64,000 nt of DNA from Gnetum montanum. Its lineage: Eukaryota; Streptophyta; Gnetopsida; Gnetales; Gnetaceae. This document shows, in pieces, positions 36,057-49,607 of the stretch. The translations under genes and the position numbers were made by a program. The stretch covers positions 273,939 to 337,938 of the forward strand of contig MNCI01009604.1 of assembly GCA_015680685.1 (NCBI GenBank), in the 5' to 3' direction. Numbering within the stretch: the stretch's first letter is position 1; each line of letters opens with the position of its first letter. The notes beneath the pieces were generated by a model. It was given only the letters and a program-made list of their open reading frames with translations, had not been told where the DNA came from and made no database searches.

Positions 36057-37940
36057 AATCAAGAAGAATAAGCTAGAGGCATGGGAGATCAAGAAAAGAA
36101 AAAGATAAAAGATAAAGAAACAAAAGGGAAAACTTAATAATATAAAGAGAAAGGTGTAGTGGCATAGGAGGTTAAAGATTCAAATTTTACAAAGATAATG
36201 GCTATAGCATTTTTTAGTACAAACATCCAAAGGATTACTACCTAGTCATGCTACATCTCCAAGAATATGGGGCTTATGCTTTCAATCACAAGTTTAAAAT
36301 AAAGTAAACATTCACAAGATTACCTTACCTACAAGGTATTTACTAGAGGTTTTACAATGAAAAATACTAAGTGGGACTCCTCCCTAACCTCAAGAGTACT
36401 CTTAGTAATAGTGGAAAAATACACTATCATGGAGGATGCTACCACCTAGGTAGTAGTATCCTTATTACCAACTAGATCCATATGGGTATTATGTCCAATA
36501 GTATATTTCTCTAAATGATCCTACAACACATGCCTCTTGTCATTACTTTTACCCTTTAAAATATCCTTGTCCAATAATACTTCACTTGGAGTCACCTTCA
36601 TAGGCCTTTTATCACATCACATCCTCCTTAGTACTCTTAGATAACTCTTTCACCTATTCTATGTCCACTAATGCAAGGGGAGTTGCCACATTAGCCTCAA
36701 AAAAAGAATATCATGCACGTTGTCCCCACCTAGTGGGATGATAGTGCTAGTAGCTCATATCATAAGCCTAGGAAGTTCCACTTCCTTAGGGTAGTTTCCA
36801 TGCCTAAAAAAGGAGCTAGTAGATCTACCAGTCCACCAAGTCTATTATAGGATCCACATGATGTAACTTCTTTCTTCATAACTTCCACATCTTCCATTCT
36901 CACACATGAGCCAATAGTCATAATCATTCATAAGAAAAACATTTAAACTTTTATGCCCACACATGTTGTGAATGATTAGATAAAATTAGGAGCTTTATGC
37001 ATGAAAAACTTGATCTAGGAAGTTCTTTAATATGTTTATATATTTTTGGAAATGCATAATGCAAAGCTCTTCTAAACTTAGGTTTAGTCATAAATCTCAT
37101 CTCTCAAGAAATATACAAAGCCTAGAACCTACCCATGATGCTAGAAAGAAACATTTAGTTAGAGCTTATAAATCCATAAATATTTCTCTTAAATAGGTTG
37201 ATGATGTGGTAACCATCAATAATAGGTGGTCTTACCTAACAAATTTATTAGTAATCTAGGTGAGCAACAACAAAGGCGAATTTCTTATCATCATGGAAAG
37301 GACATGGCTTAACAATATTGCATATGTAACCATGATGTTTGTTCCATTAGAAGTCCAATTAGAATTGATTAATTTTGTTGAAAATCTATTTATCAAGAGT
37401 TTTTGTATTACTACACAAGTCATGATCTTTGGTTACAAGAGAATCACAAGTAAACCATGAGTCATGGTCTCTAGAAATAAAGATAAAAATAAAACTAATG
37501 ATACCATAAGTGGACCATGTGAACACCATGAGTCATAATAATCTATGAAAACCTAGACATTTTAGGGTTATGAATAATATCACAATTGTACCATGAGTCT
37601 TGGTAAGCTAGTCTTATTGGAAGTGTTCACAATGGGGCAACCAAAAGTCATGGTTGAGGATTTAGTGCAACTACAATGTAACCATAATTTGTATTTAATT
37701 AAATATTAATTGTTGAAATACCATGAGTTGTGATAAAATCATGGTCTATTTTTTTACAATACCATGATCTAATATTAAGTTGTGATGAATCTACAAAATA
37801 AGAATTTCAAAATATTGTAAGCAAAAAATTTGATGAATTTTATATGTATATATTTACCTTGATGAGACCAATAATTTGGAACTTTAGAATTTGAGAAGAA
37901 ATGATCATACTTATTGGAGTAAGGTCTAAAGTAAAAGTAA
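36057..37940. other. Non-coding DNA between E1 and E2
   Basis: AT-rich, with no convincing coding similarity. The open frame 37260-37460 (plus) is not recognised. Confidence 0.4.
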
Positions 37941-37945
37941 CTCTT

Positions 37946-38775
37946 TGATGAGCGGTGAGGTACCCCTACACTCAACCATACGAATACGAGTGTTACACGT
38001 GATCTAATCAAACTCCAAGGACTAAGTGCTTATGCGCCTTCATAGTACAAGGATGGGTTAGGTGATCATTGTCTTCCCAAAATTACTCGTATGGCACGAT
38101 TGTATGGTTAAGTAAACTTGAGATATATGTTTTTTATGCTTTTTATGTTTTATCTCCTGGTGCTAAAGAGGGAAGAAGTGAATTAATTGAATAACTAATT
38201 TAAATTAGCTAATCAGCTAGGTCCTAACTAATCCTAACACCAGCATTTGTTCCCACTTTCCATACACATCCTGAACTAATGCAACACTACCAAGATTACC
38301 AAACCCTAATCATTACTAGGTTACCAAGTGTTCCATGCATGTTCCAAGTGTTCGTACTGAGTGTGCTTACTTGTGAAAATTAATGAATTAATAAAAAAAC
38401 ATTAATTAACTAATGAAATCATTAAAGAACTATAAATAGCATTAAGGGTGAGAGATAAGCTATTCTGAATGCTGCAAGGTTTATCACAAAATTTGCATTT
38501 ATTTTTGGACACAAGGTGTGCTCAAGTACACAATGCTTGAATAAAGATCCATTCACTTTATGACTCCTACTGCGGGCACTTAGAAATAATTCTAACTCTA
38601 AGAGGGAGAAACTACAAGATTTCGAGTAAGGGACTAAGAACTAACTGCTAAACCAAGTGTGCCCACCTCTTATTTATAGGCAACGAGATAGGTCCTAATA
38701 TTGGATGTCCAATATCACTTGGCAAGATCCGATATCACGAACATGATATCATAGCCTTGATATCATGGCTCATCA
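37946..38775 (-). repeat. E2 3' LTR
   Basis: Starts TGATGAGCGGTGAGG and ends GGCTCATCA on the plus strand. A cluster of GATATCA words lies at ~38720-38770, next to the outer (U3) edge of the minus-oriented LTR. Polypurine tract just inside: plus strand TAACCCCACGAC at 38776-38787. Confidence 0.9.
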
Positions 38776-38990
38776 TAACCCCACGACAAAATGAAAACTT
38801 GTCCTCAAGTTCCTTACAAAATATTGGGAAGATATGGGATTATTGACTAAATGATAACTGACGATGACATGGGATGACAGACTCAAAGTGCTCAGGGAAC
38901 GGATCAGCAAATATATTACAGCATTGGTGTTCATGCCCATTGTTGTGAACACTATACATAGATGACATCCAGATCCTCATTCGACAACTT

Positions 38991-39029
<39 letters not shown>

Positions 39030-40690
39030 ATGAGGCACATTGTTGCTGATGTTGAAACTATGCACACCATTGTTCATCCATAGCCACATGTCCAAACTTA
39101 TTCCTTGTGTAAATGCTCAAGCTCTAGTCCATCTTGAGTGCTCCCTCTTATCCCAGTCCATTGTTCATGTAATTGTCATCTACACACACAACACACTCAT
39201 GGATTAGCAAGGGTAGATAAAACATAATGTAGCTGATACCTTGCCTTGATATAAAGTACATTGGCTAGTTTTTGGGTATGGTAGATACTGGGTTAGAGGT
39301 TTATGATTGATAACTACCCAAGGTGTAGGGGTAAGATAATTATGGAATGAAAAAATTTGTGACAGGGCCCCCATGACTAAGAGTAAACCTCTAGTAGCAA
39401 TAGGGTGGAAAACTTTAATGAAAAAGAAGGATAAGAGAAATAACAATGGTGAAGCTAATAAAAAAAAATAAAAAATGATTGTCATTGATAGGGTGAATGA
39501 GAAATAGTTGATTGTGAGAAATGTTGAAGGGAATGAGCTTAAAGATTGCACCAAAAAGGTATGCCAGTGGATCCTCCCCAAAGCAAGCTCATGCCCTGAA
39601 TGCCTTGACAAACCTACAAACCAAAGAGTTCGTGGGCTCTTAGAATGACATAAGTAAACAAAGGTTAAGAACGTACCCACAAGAGTTTTACCAAAGACTA
39701 ACAATGCATCAACCAAGATATAGACTCATCATAAAATTGGCAATGATGTGGAATGTGAAAAGAAATATGGAAAGAAAGGAGAGAATGGAATGGAATCCCA
39801 AAAATTTAGGTTGTTTAAAGTCCCATGTGTAATACCTGGTTAAGGTGACTTAATAAAATTCTATCGAAATCCTGATCCAACTATCCACATCCAGTGACCT
39901 TGCATTAACACACTTGACCAACCCATCCTCCTTAAGTAACAAGAATGCATCCACAGAGCCACCACCATCCCAACAAGAGAAAAATCAAGAAGTGAGAAAG
40001 GGCCTTAGTTAGAGGAAATGTTCAAGCATGGGTAACATGTCTTTCCAGTGCCATAACCAATGCTTCTAGCCCATATTTCTATATTATGTCTAAAGGGCGT
40101 GCTTTGAATTCTCACTAGTCTTTATATATATATATATAAATGTGAGAACCACACCATGAAAAGACTTATTTGATTTAGTCAACTCCCTGATATTTGATCA
40201 AGAGTGGGATGGCGGAAAACCTATGAAAAAAATCCAAGTACCCAAGAGAATAGGTAGCACACATGCATCAAATCCCCTTGAGGTTACACCCTTTTCCATC
40301 CATTTGAATCTTTCCTTGGTTCGAAGAGTACTAAGGTACCAATTCATTAATAATTTTTCTTACAAAGGGATAGTACATTTCCAAAACAAGGGAGATCATA
40401 AAGTTGCATGGATAATTGGGTGACGTGGACTCATTGCCTGTTTTATCAAAAGAAACCATATCTTAGCATCAACATTGAAAGTCAAAGGTAAAAACCAAAC
40501 ATTAGCAATCAACACTTGTTATAATACAACCCATCATTGTGAGAACTTATTATGTGATGAATAAGAATAAATCAAATAAAGAAATAGTAAAAATGTTAAA
40601 AATTATATAAAAAAATAAGTAAAGATGAACAATGTGTAAAACAAAAAAGGAAAAGGAACTAAGGGATTAGAATGGTTAGCATTGGTGGCC
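38776..40690 (-). other. E2 non-coding tail
   Basis: Between the integrase remnant and the 3' LTR. Contains an AG repeat at ~38992-39025 and conserved blocks at 39565-39588 and 40261-40290 shared with E1 and E4. The open frame 39204-39716 (minus) resembles nothing known. Confidence 0.6.
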
Positions 40691-41850
40691 ATATTTCCCA
40701 TGACTGAATTGGAAGGAGGAGATCTGAAATAATGAGCAAGGTTTTCCATCAACAGAGGTAGTATTAGTACTGGCTATTTTAGGCTCATGGAAGGGTTTTT
40801 TTGTTGTATGTTGACCAATAACTTATTTTTTGGGCTTTCAGGTTTTTAGATCATCATGGCACCTAAAGAAAAAGTTTCATGAATGATATAAGGTCCTTCC
40901 CATAGCATTTGAAATTTAGTTCATTGTGGTACATGTGTGGGATTCCAATAAAGAACCTTATCTCCTGGTTGGTATTTGACTTTTCTAATCCTTAGGTCAT
41001 GACGTTGTTTTTTAAAGTCCTTGTGTAGTTCATTAGATGATAGGGTGGCTAATAGGTTTTCATATAGCAAGTTAAGGTTCATTAATCATTTTTTTGTGCT
41101 AGATTCAGGTCAAGGTTAAGGTCACATGTTGTGGATAGTGTATGAAGATCTACTTGAATAGGAAGTGTCAAAAGTTTACCATACACTAACTCATAGGGAG
41201 AGTAGCCTATAGGAAGTTTCCATGTGAAGTGGTATGCCCATAGAGCATCATTTAGTTTGGTGCTCTAGTCTCACCTATACTTGCTAATGGTTCAAGTCAA
41301 TATTTTTTTGATCTCCCTATTGGTCACCTCAGCTTGACCATTCACTTGAGGATGATATGGTGTAGTCAGTTTGTGCTCAACTCCTAAGAATTGCATTAAC
41401 TTTCAAAAAGTCGAACCTATAAAATGTGTACCATTGTCAAAAATAAGTGCACAAGGCATGCCAAACCTATTTGTAATTTGTTGTTGAAAAAATCATGTAG
41501 TGGTAGATGATGTACAGTCCGTAACAGTAGCTACTTTTGCCCACTTTGTAAAATAGTCAATAACAACAATAATGTAGGCTTTTCCATTGGACATCGGTGT
41601 AATAGGCCCCATAAAATCAATTCCCCATATGTTGAAGGGTTCTAAAGATTGAATCCATTATTGCAGAACCTCCATTCTAGCAGTCATTCCCCCATCACGT
41701 TGGCAGTGCTCACAAGATTGGATGAAATGATGAGCGTCCCAGAACAATGTAGGCCAATAATATCCTACAAGAAATATTTTTGTGGCTATTCTTCTCCCTG
41801 CATAATGACCCTCACAAGGGCCCTCATGAGTGTCTTGGAGAACTTGCAAT
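40691..41850 (-). pseudogene. E2 integrase remnant (Athila-type)
   Basis: The minus strand reads THEGPCEGH and SCEHCQRDG, an intact HHCC zinc region (41830-41700). The catalytic core follows: WGIDFMGP (Asp at 41616-41618), IFDNGTHF (Asp at 41436-41438) and GQAEVTNRE (Glu at 41328-41330), then NDALWAYHFTWK and PIGYSPYELVYGK. Stops occur within the core and after it, so it is not functional although all catalytic residues remain. The [10 protein letters not shown] and SPYELVYGK wording is typical of Athila-lineage integrases. Confidence 0.9.
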
Positions 41851-42366
41851 TGATCTACATCAGGAACACACTATCGAACCAAGCCATCGGGACATACCTT
41901 ATAAAGGTGTCCATTGATTCCCATGAAATATTTGGCTCGGTGAAGAAACTATTATTTCTTTTTAACGTCAAACCCTTGTGTTATTTCTTGTGTAAGAAGA
42001 TAGGTGAGAATGCTACTATACCAATTTGTATTAGTGGGTAAGTGATTGTTTATCACACCTACAAAGAGGAGTTCATCAGGGAAATGGTCAGAAATTGGAT
42101 ATTCAACCTCTTTGTTGTCCCATCGCAATTGAGATAAATGATTAACAATAATATTTTTAGTGCCTTTATGATCGATCATTGTAAGATGGAACTCTTATAA
42201 GATCATGAGCCATCGTATGATGTGAGGGCTTACCATTGGTTTATTCATTAGGAACCAAATTTCACTATGATCCGTATGTACAAATATCTTATAGCCCAAC
42301 ACATAATGCCTAAATTTTTCTAGTGCAAACACCACAACCATTAACTTCAATTATGGTGTAATTGAG
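41851..42366 (-). pseudogene. E2 RNase H remnant, 5'-truncated
   Basis: The minus strand starts abruptly inside the domain at the LTR junction: VVVFALEKFRHYVLGYKIF, then VHTDHSEIWFLMNK, NIIVNHLSQL, and PISDHFPDELLFVG (within the open part 42179-41952). This matches the second half of gypsy RNase H and the linker to integrase. The first half is absent because of the deletion at 42366/42367. Confidence 0.85.
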
Positions 42367-43209
42367 TGATGAGGTGAGGTACCCCTACGCTCAACTATAT
42401 GAAAATGAGCATTACACGTGATCCGGTTGAACTCCAAGGACTAAGTGCTTATGCACCTTCATAGAACAAGGATGGGTTAGGCGATCATTGTCTTCCCAAG
42501 CTTACTCATATGGCACGATTGTATGGTTAAGTAAACTTGAGGTATATGATTTTTATTATTTTTATGTTTTATGTCCTAGTTCTAAAGAGGAAATAAGTGA
42601 ATTAATTGAATAACTAATTTATATTAACTAATCAACTAGGTCCTAACTAGTTCTAACACTAGCATCTGCTCCCACTTTCCATACACATCTTAAACCAATG
42701 CAACACTACTAGGATTACCAAACACTAATCGTTACTAGGTTACCAAGTGTTCCAAACATACTCAAAGTGATCATGCTGAGTGTGCTTACTTATGAAAATT
42801 AATGAATCAATAAATGCAACATTAATTAACTAATGAAAGCATTAAAGAACTATAAATAGCATTAAGAGTGAGAGATAAGCTATTCTGAATGCTACAAGGT
42901 TTATCACAAAGTTTGTCTTTATTTCTAGACACAAGGTGTGCTCAGGTACACAATTCTTGAATAAAGATCTGTTCGCTTTATGACTCCTACTACGAGCACT
43001 TAGAAATAATTCTAACTCTGAGAGGGAGAAACTACAAGATCTCAGGTAAGGAACTAAGAACTAATTACCAAACCAAGTGCACCTGCCTCTTATTTATATG
43101 CAATGAGATAGGTCCCAATATCAGATGTTTAATATCACTTGGCAGGATCCAATATCATGGACCTGATATCGTGGACTTAATATCCTAGCCTTGATATCAC
43201 AGCTCATTA
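42367..43209 (-). repeat. E2 5' LTR
   Basis: Starts TGATGAGGTGAGG and ends CTCATTA on the plus strand. Highly similar to 37946-38775, mostly with C/T and G/A differences. The GATATC cluster recurs at ~43120-43200. Confidence 0.9.
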
Positions 43210-43214
43210 CTCTT

Positions 43215-43753
43215 CAAATTATATTTGATTGTTAAATCTCACTTATATGTGAGTAATTTATTTTTGTAATACAAACATTTTTGATAATTAATGATCTTTT
43301 GCATATGTTTGAGAGATGACTATAGAGCTTCAGTAGAGATAAAGTAAGTAGAATAGTGATAATGGAATGTTAATGATGGCATGTGTAAGAATTGTGGTAT
43401 GAGTAGAACACATTGAGAGTAGGATAATAAAATTTATACTTCTTTATTACAAATTATTCCAAAATATTACATCATCATATGACCTTTATATTTATGAAAA
43501 ACAATGGAGCCATGCTATGGGATAACAAAGAAACATTCCCTACTAGAAATACTAAATAAAATAGAAAGGAAAAATCAATAATTTGGAACATTAATAAGTA
43601 CATTTGGCCATTAATTTTTAATATTTTTTTTAAATTCTATTTTTTTCTTCCTCCACTATATGACATGAAGGTATTAAACATTATTTATATAAAGTGAAAG
43701 TGAAAAAATTTCATACATAACATACTAATTATAACAACTCTTTCTTTAAGGTG
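43215..43753. other. AT-rich DNA between E2 and E3
   Basis: No coding similarity or repeat structure seen. I looked here for the missing C-terminal part of the copia RT, as would be expected if E3 had inserted cleanly into copia, and did not find it. Confidence 0.4.
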
Positions 43754-44627
43754 TCATGAGCGATGGAGGTATCCCAACATTCTACTAGATAATTCACGAG
43801 TATTTTCACATGACTAGATTGTAATATGTAGATGGACAATGTAATTATGCTAGTATTTAATGTTAAGTTTGGGATCGTTGTCTTCCCACTTTGAGTTAGT
43901 GAAGTTCAAGTGTATTTTTTAACTCTTAGTGAAGCATATGATTGTTTGATGTTGTAAGGCTCTTAGTGCTCCTAAAGGTTAACATGATTGAATAAAACTC
44001 TAATTCTAATTGACTAGAAAAACATAAATCTTGCTTAGCATAATGTGATGGGTATTCGGTCCTGGCCTACCATACATGCCTTGGCCTCATGTAGTTATCA
44101 CTTGGATTACCAAATGGTATTACTACTAAGTGAATCAAGTAGGGCCACTAATGGGTTAACAAATAACTACACTTAGCACTCAAAACTAGTTGTATCCATT
44201 CCACTTACTAATAACATATACACTTAGAGTACCTGAAATGTAAATGATTAACTAGAAAAGCAAGAAAATTATTAGAAGTAAACAAATAGAAAATTAAGTG
44301 GATGTTGTAATGATGAAAAGTAATCTTGATCTTTATTTTCGATCATGGACTATGTCCAAGTACAATTCACTTGAATAAAGACATCAAAAAATTGCTCAAC
44401 ATCACACTATGGGCATTCACTCTATTGCTAACACTACAAAACAAAATTGCAAGAGTTTTACTAAGGGCTGGAATGGAAATTTGTTGATTGTGTGCCCAAG
44501 TGTTAGTAATTATAGGGCTATGTAGATCTTGAGACATTGCATTAATGATGATATAGGATGTGCTATGAAATTGTAGCTACAATATTGTACTTACAATATC
44601 ACAGTGATAAAAAATTTTATTTTATCA
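43754..44627 (-). repeat. E3 3' LTR
   Basis: Starts TCATGAGCGATGGAGG (first bases mutated from TGATGAG) and ends TTTTATCA; the plus strand then reads TAGCCCCACAAC, the complement of a polypurine tract like those of E2 and E4. Confidence 0.85.
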
Positions 44628-46200
44628 TAGCCCCACAACTAACTGGAAACTCATCTTTGAATTAAAACAAAATGAGGATAGAGTTTCTTACAAAATTAGA
44701 AGGTAGAATTGACTTAACATGACTATCTATATACATGACTCTATGAATGCCGCATTGGTAAGTTTACAAAATGACATAGTAACATGCCAAAATAAAACAA
44801 ATAAAAACTAAACTAAAGTAGCTCAATGTAGCCTTATGTTCCTAGTGGTTGAGGCTCTTCCATTCACTTCTTTCCTTTGTCATTAGTTTTTTGAAATTGA
44901 TATCTATTAAGAAGTACCTGAAGCTTTTCTTCCTCTATCTAGGGNATATGGCCTTTTTTGATTATCCAGCTGTGTTAGTATCACACCTGATGCATAATTT
45001 GAAGCATATGTCATAATGTAAAAAGGCTTATATCAATTCATAGCTTGGAGAGTTGGTGTTTCAATTAACTTCTATTTTAGAGTCTCAAATTCCTTCTCAC
45101 ATGATTTTTTCCACTAAAATGACGCATCCTTCTTGGTTAGCTCTACCAATAATTTTTCTATTTTTGAGAAATTTTCTATAGACCTTCTATAATATCTCAT
45201 GTGGTCTAGAAATGATCTAACATCTTTGATAGTTTTTAACCTTTGGGTGATGTTATATTACCTCAATTGTATTCTATGAAACGTTATGTCCTAGAATGAT
45301 TCCATCTTGGACCATTAGATGGTTTTTTTGCCAATTAGGCTTCAATTTAATCTCTGCATATCTTTTCAATACTTGCTCTAACTAGTCTAATGCTAGTTTG
45401 AAGTCTAGCCCATAGGTTGAAAAATCATCCATAAATACCTCCATGCCATTACCTATTTGCTTTTGGAAGATGCTAAGTACTAGTCATTGAAAGATAGCAA
45501 GTGCATTGCAAATATTGAAAGGTATTTACTTGTAGGCAAACATTCCCCATGGACTAGTGAATGTTGCCTTTTCTTGGTCTTCTAGTGCAATGAAAATCTA
45601 GTTATATACACTATATCCATCTAGAAATCTATAGTACTAATGTCCTATGATGGTATCCAAGACTTGATCAACAAATAGCAAAGGAAATTGATCTTTGAAT
45701 GTTGTCGAGTTAAACAATCAGAAATCAATACACACTCTCCACTTGTCATCCTTCTTTGGAATAATAACAAAAGGACTAATCCATTCTCTATTTGCAATCA
45801 GGGAGATGAATCCTACTTTCAATAATTTTTCCAATTCCTACTTGACTACCTCTTTAAGCTTAGGATTCAATCTTCTTTGTGGTTCACATCATGGCTTAAC
45901 AACTCGATCTATGTATATTTGATGTTGGAAAATGCATATATTAATGCTAGTTATTTCATCATAAGATCATGCAAACGTTGTTGGTCATTTATTGATCACT
46001 TCCAATAATTTCTTTTTTTGATCTTTATCCAAGTTGGCATTAATGATTATCAGCTTCTTATTATTTAGAAAGGCATATTCTAGTGTTGTTGGTAGGGCCT
46101 TTAACTCCAATGGTTCTAGTTCAAACTTATCTAGAATCTCAATTTGTCCCAATTTAATTTCTTCCTCTTAACCTAAATGTATATAGGGGTGCCTTCTTCT
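44628..46200 (-). pseudogene. E3 reverse transcriptase with start of RNase H
   Basis: The minus strand reads DDKWRVCIDF (~45750-45715), FLDGYSVYN (~45635), FTSPWGMFAYKYIPF, and the catalytic block MEVFMDDFS (~45452-45421), the FMDD form of plant Athila elements. RNase H begins with FYIMTYASNYASGVILTQL near 45030-44975 and stops at about 44945. Several in-frame stops make it non-functional. The catalytic Asp pair in RT remains. Confidence 0.85.
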
Positions 46201-47560
46201 TAATCACTCTATCTTATCTGTTTCTTCCATAGAGGTGCTTATATTATGAGTTTTTGGTTCCATGTATATTTTTTATTCTATTTCTTCATTAGTAACTAGC
46301 CACTGGGTGGCTTCTTATTTAGTGGCTACCACATACAAACATCTCAGCATAGACATTTCTTCCACACATCATTGGCATCTTTTGTTGCTCTCTTTTCTAG
46401 TGGCCCATATTTTCTGCATGTAATTGTACTTGTTATCGCTATATGTGATACATGAAACTCTACATCATTTAATGATTTTAGCTTCATCCTCCTTTGAAAT
46501 TTCCAAGGACAAGTCTATGATTCCAAGCTCTTGGCTTAGCAGTCACAGTGCTAAGCCAAGAGCTTTCCATGATAATAGGGAACTCTCCCTTGTTTTTCTT
46601 CACCCGAATGACTAAGAAATCAACAAGATAGAACTAGCCACTAGTGGTAGTGATGACTTCATCTACCTATCCTAGTGAAATCATGATTGACTGGTTTGTA
46701 AGCTCTAGCTAAATGTTACTTTTCTTTAATGGTGAAAAATTCCATGTGTTGTACATGTCTTATGATATCAAGTTTATCCCTAACCTAGAATCAAGTAGAG
46801 CCTTGCATAGTTTATGACCTACTATTTGGAGGCACACCAAGGAACTTCCTAGATCTATTCTTTTCTAGGGAAGTGCTCTTGCCTTTATATAGTGTGTAAT
46901 AGCCTAAGTGAGCATGAAAATTATTAGGTTTGCATTAAAAGAAGATGGAAGCTTATTGTTTCTTAGAGGAGTAAGAGTGGATGGAGTTAAAGTAGATGTG
47001 GTCTACATCCTTCAAACATTTTCTAGAATCACTTAAAAGAATAGATGTTTCCTAGATTGAGGTTCATTCATAATTACTTCCTCCTACATGTTCACTACCC
47101 TCATTACATTCTTTTGTTATGGTTGTGATGATAGCTCCCCTTGTGTTGCAAGAAATGGTACCAACAGTAGAGAATTGGAAAGTTAACTTAATGGACTAGC
47201 TAATGGTTAATGTATATATGGATTGGAATCCATCCTTGGATTCATAGGTCTATAATACTCAGGTGGATAATATTGAGAAGTGTAAAATTTTTTGTTCTCT
47301 AGAGATATTGGATGCTACACATAATATCCATAAGGATCTAGTTGTCAATATGGATACTGTTGCTTTAGTGGTGGTATTACCCATGCTTATGGTTGTTTCC
47401 ACTGCTATTGGTATTGCTCCTATGGTTGAAGATAAGATCCACTTAGGTAGTAAGTTAGCTAAAAGGGCTTTCTAAAATTACCTTGAGGGTAAGGTAGCCA
47501 TCTTAGCATCTACTTTTTGATGAATCTTGGGTAGGGCACATATGCTCCAAACTCTTGCAA
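46201..47560 (-). pseudogene. E3 protease-like region
   Basis: The minus strand near 46830-46770 reads KALLDSRLGINLIS, matching the usual K-A-L-x-D-x-G-A-S block but with the D-x-G site altered. It is followed by SIMISLGQVDEV-type sequence with stops and by IIMESSWLSTV in place of the LGRPFL-type motif. The region between 46.9 and 47.5 kb shows no clear domain. Confidence 0.5.
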
Positions 47561-49200
47561 TTGGACCATCATAGAGAAACATCCCTTAGGATGTTCATAC
47601 TGGCACATCTTGCATCCTTCCTCATATTTTGAGCTTGAATTAGTACATTCTTCTACTAAAGCAACTCTTCCCTTTTTTCTTTTCTTTTTTTGTATTTTTC
47701 ACATCCATAGTCTCTTTTATTTTTATTATCCTTTTCCTTATTGAAGACATGTTTAGTTCTTTCTTCTATAATTTGTAGAGCTATAGTAAACTTTTCATCT
47801 GTTGAGTCCCACATCTTTTCTACCTTAATCACTATATCATTGATAGATTTTCTAATCAGTAGATTTTTTTGCTAGATCACCTATTTCAACATTTCTTCCT
47901 CTTGCTTTTCACACATTTGTACATCTCATTTTCTAATAGATGGATCTCAATTATATTCCTTAGCCACTTCTCTCTTTTTAAACTCACCTTCTTCCTTTAC
48001 CACTTGGACTATTAACCTCTAAATTTGATCAATAGTCATTTTTGATAATCTTTCTTGGGCATAGAACCTAAGAGTTTCTCTGGTTTTATTTCTTAACCCA
48101 TCAACAATGTGCTTAAGCTACTTTCTCTATGAAAATCCATGGCTTGGACATCTATGCAAAGGAGAGTAGTATCTATCCATTGCCACATCAAGGGATTTGT
48201 GTGTTCCTTGCATCCATCCCTACATTTGTATTCTGAGATTGGAAACCCTTGAATAATTTTGATATTTATCATTGAAGAGTTCAAGCATGGTACTCCATCT
48301 TATGATTGATTCAAGTTCCAATGATCTATACCAGCTCTCTACCTCCTTGATGAGCATCTAGGGAAATAGCTTGAAATTTTGCCAATCACTTTCAATATTC
48401 TGAAGGGCACAGACATCATGAAAAACTTGAAAGTGATTTCAGTGATCTACATTATATCCACCTTCAAACTTAGATATATTATTCATATTGAATCACTTAA
48501 TGTGATTGTCCCTCACATGCCTGGTTGGAATATACACTACTTCTCTAATGTTGATCATGTTGTGAGTGGCCAAAAAAGGCTCTTCATGGTCATTTTATTT
48601 GTATGATATGTTGTATGTCTTCTTTGGTACTCATATCACTCTCTTTCTTCATGTCTATTCCTATCTCTTCGTAGTTCATACTCATCATCTTATTCATCAA
48701 GATTTCTTTGATGATACTCATGCCTATTATGAGCTTGATGTCTCTTCCTATCGTGATCTCTAAACCTTTGTTTCCTTCTATGAGAGTCCACTGATGATCG
48801 TGAGGAGGAAGATGAAGTAGTTGGAGAATAATGCTAGCTAGTTCTCCTTCTATGACTCTTAACTTCATCTCTTTGTGATCTTGTAGAAGCTATAGTCTTG
48901 AGCCCTACCTATGTTTAGAGTCCTCTACCTTTCTTCTTGGTGTATCTACAAGGACTAAATGCAATTGTACTTTGATAGGTTTTTCTAGACAAATAATAGG
49001 TGTTTGTGAATGAGCTTCATGGTTATGGTGGAGCTTTTCTACTAAAAATGCATTGCCATCAAGTTCCTCTAGGACAACATTAGGATTTACTTTCTTTCCC
49101 TTATTATTTTCATGCTTTGTCTCCATAGCAGCATCTCTTCATACTTGTGATTTTGTGGATTGTTATGGTCTATTCATGTGTTTGATCACAAGATACCCCT
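47561..49200 (-). pseudogene. E3 gag remnant
   Basis: Same gag type as E1 and E4. Recognisable on the minus strand: QVFHDVCALQNIESDW (~48440), WYRSLELESIIRWSTMLELF, YQNYSRVSNLR, LDVAMDRYYSPLHRCPSHGF (~48180), and a zinc-knuckle-like CKMCQYEHPKGC at ~47615-47583. An Arg/Ser-rich charged stretch lies upstream (~48850-48700). Stops and frame changes break the frame. Confidence 0.8.
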
Positions 49201-49589
49201 CTTTTTCATGGCCTAGATTGATTCCCCTTAAGGCTACATAAAGCATGGCTAGTGCTAAACATTCTAAAGGCAAAACAATGTTTTCCCATAAGTCTCTCCA
49301 CCTTAGCTACTCATCTTGATAAAAGATGAATGTAAAATTAGGATAATAAGGATAAATGTGAGCATATGAGATTCATGTTTGTATAGGTGCACTCCAGTCA
49401 TCATCATCATCCTATATTCTATCATTACTCCTTTGTAGCCCTTTGGCAAGTGAGAATTTTTCTTTAAGTGTTGAAGCCAGCTTGCATGTTTGACACTTAG
49501 TTATGTATGTTTGTTATTAAGATAGATTAAAGATGTATGAAAGTACTTTGTGGTTTATGAGATTAATTTCTTAGCATACATTGACACAT

Positions 49590-49606
49590 TCCTGATAATG
49601 ACACTA
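49590..49606 (-). other. E3 primer-binding site (tRNA-Asp type, decayed)
   Basis: The plus strand TCCTGATAATGACACTA aligns with the E1 site at 35165-35181 and occupies the same place, one base inside the LTR edge. It is more diverged from the tRNA-Asp end than in E1. Confidence 0.6.
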
Positions 49607-49607
49607 A

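Larger units (their letters stand above)
37946..43209 (-). mobile_element. E2: Athila-like LTR element with internal 5' deletion
   Basis: LTRs at 37946-38775 and 42367-43209 and a perfect 5-bp target-site duplication CTCTT (37941-37945 and 43210-43214). The 5' LTR (right) is joined directly to the middle of RNase H: primer-binding site, gag, protease and RT are gone. Retained are RNase H, integrase and the ~1.9-kb tail. The LTR sequence resembles that of E4 in its inner edge (GGTGAGGTACCCCTACACTC against its E4 counterpart). Confidence 0.9.

Noticed and set aside
38992-39025. AG repeat in the E2 tail as a regulatory site
   Set aside because: A simple microsatellite; not present in E1 or E4 at the matching place.
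39204-39716. 170-residue minus frame in the E2 tail as a gene
   Set aside because: Hydrophobic and low in complexity, with no family match. It overlaps conserved block 2, where conservation is at the DNA level.
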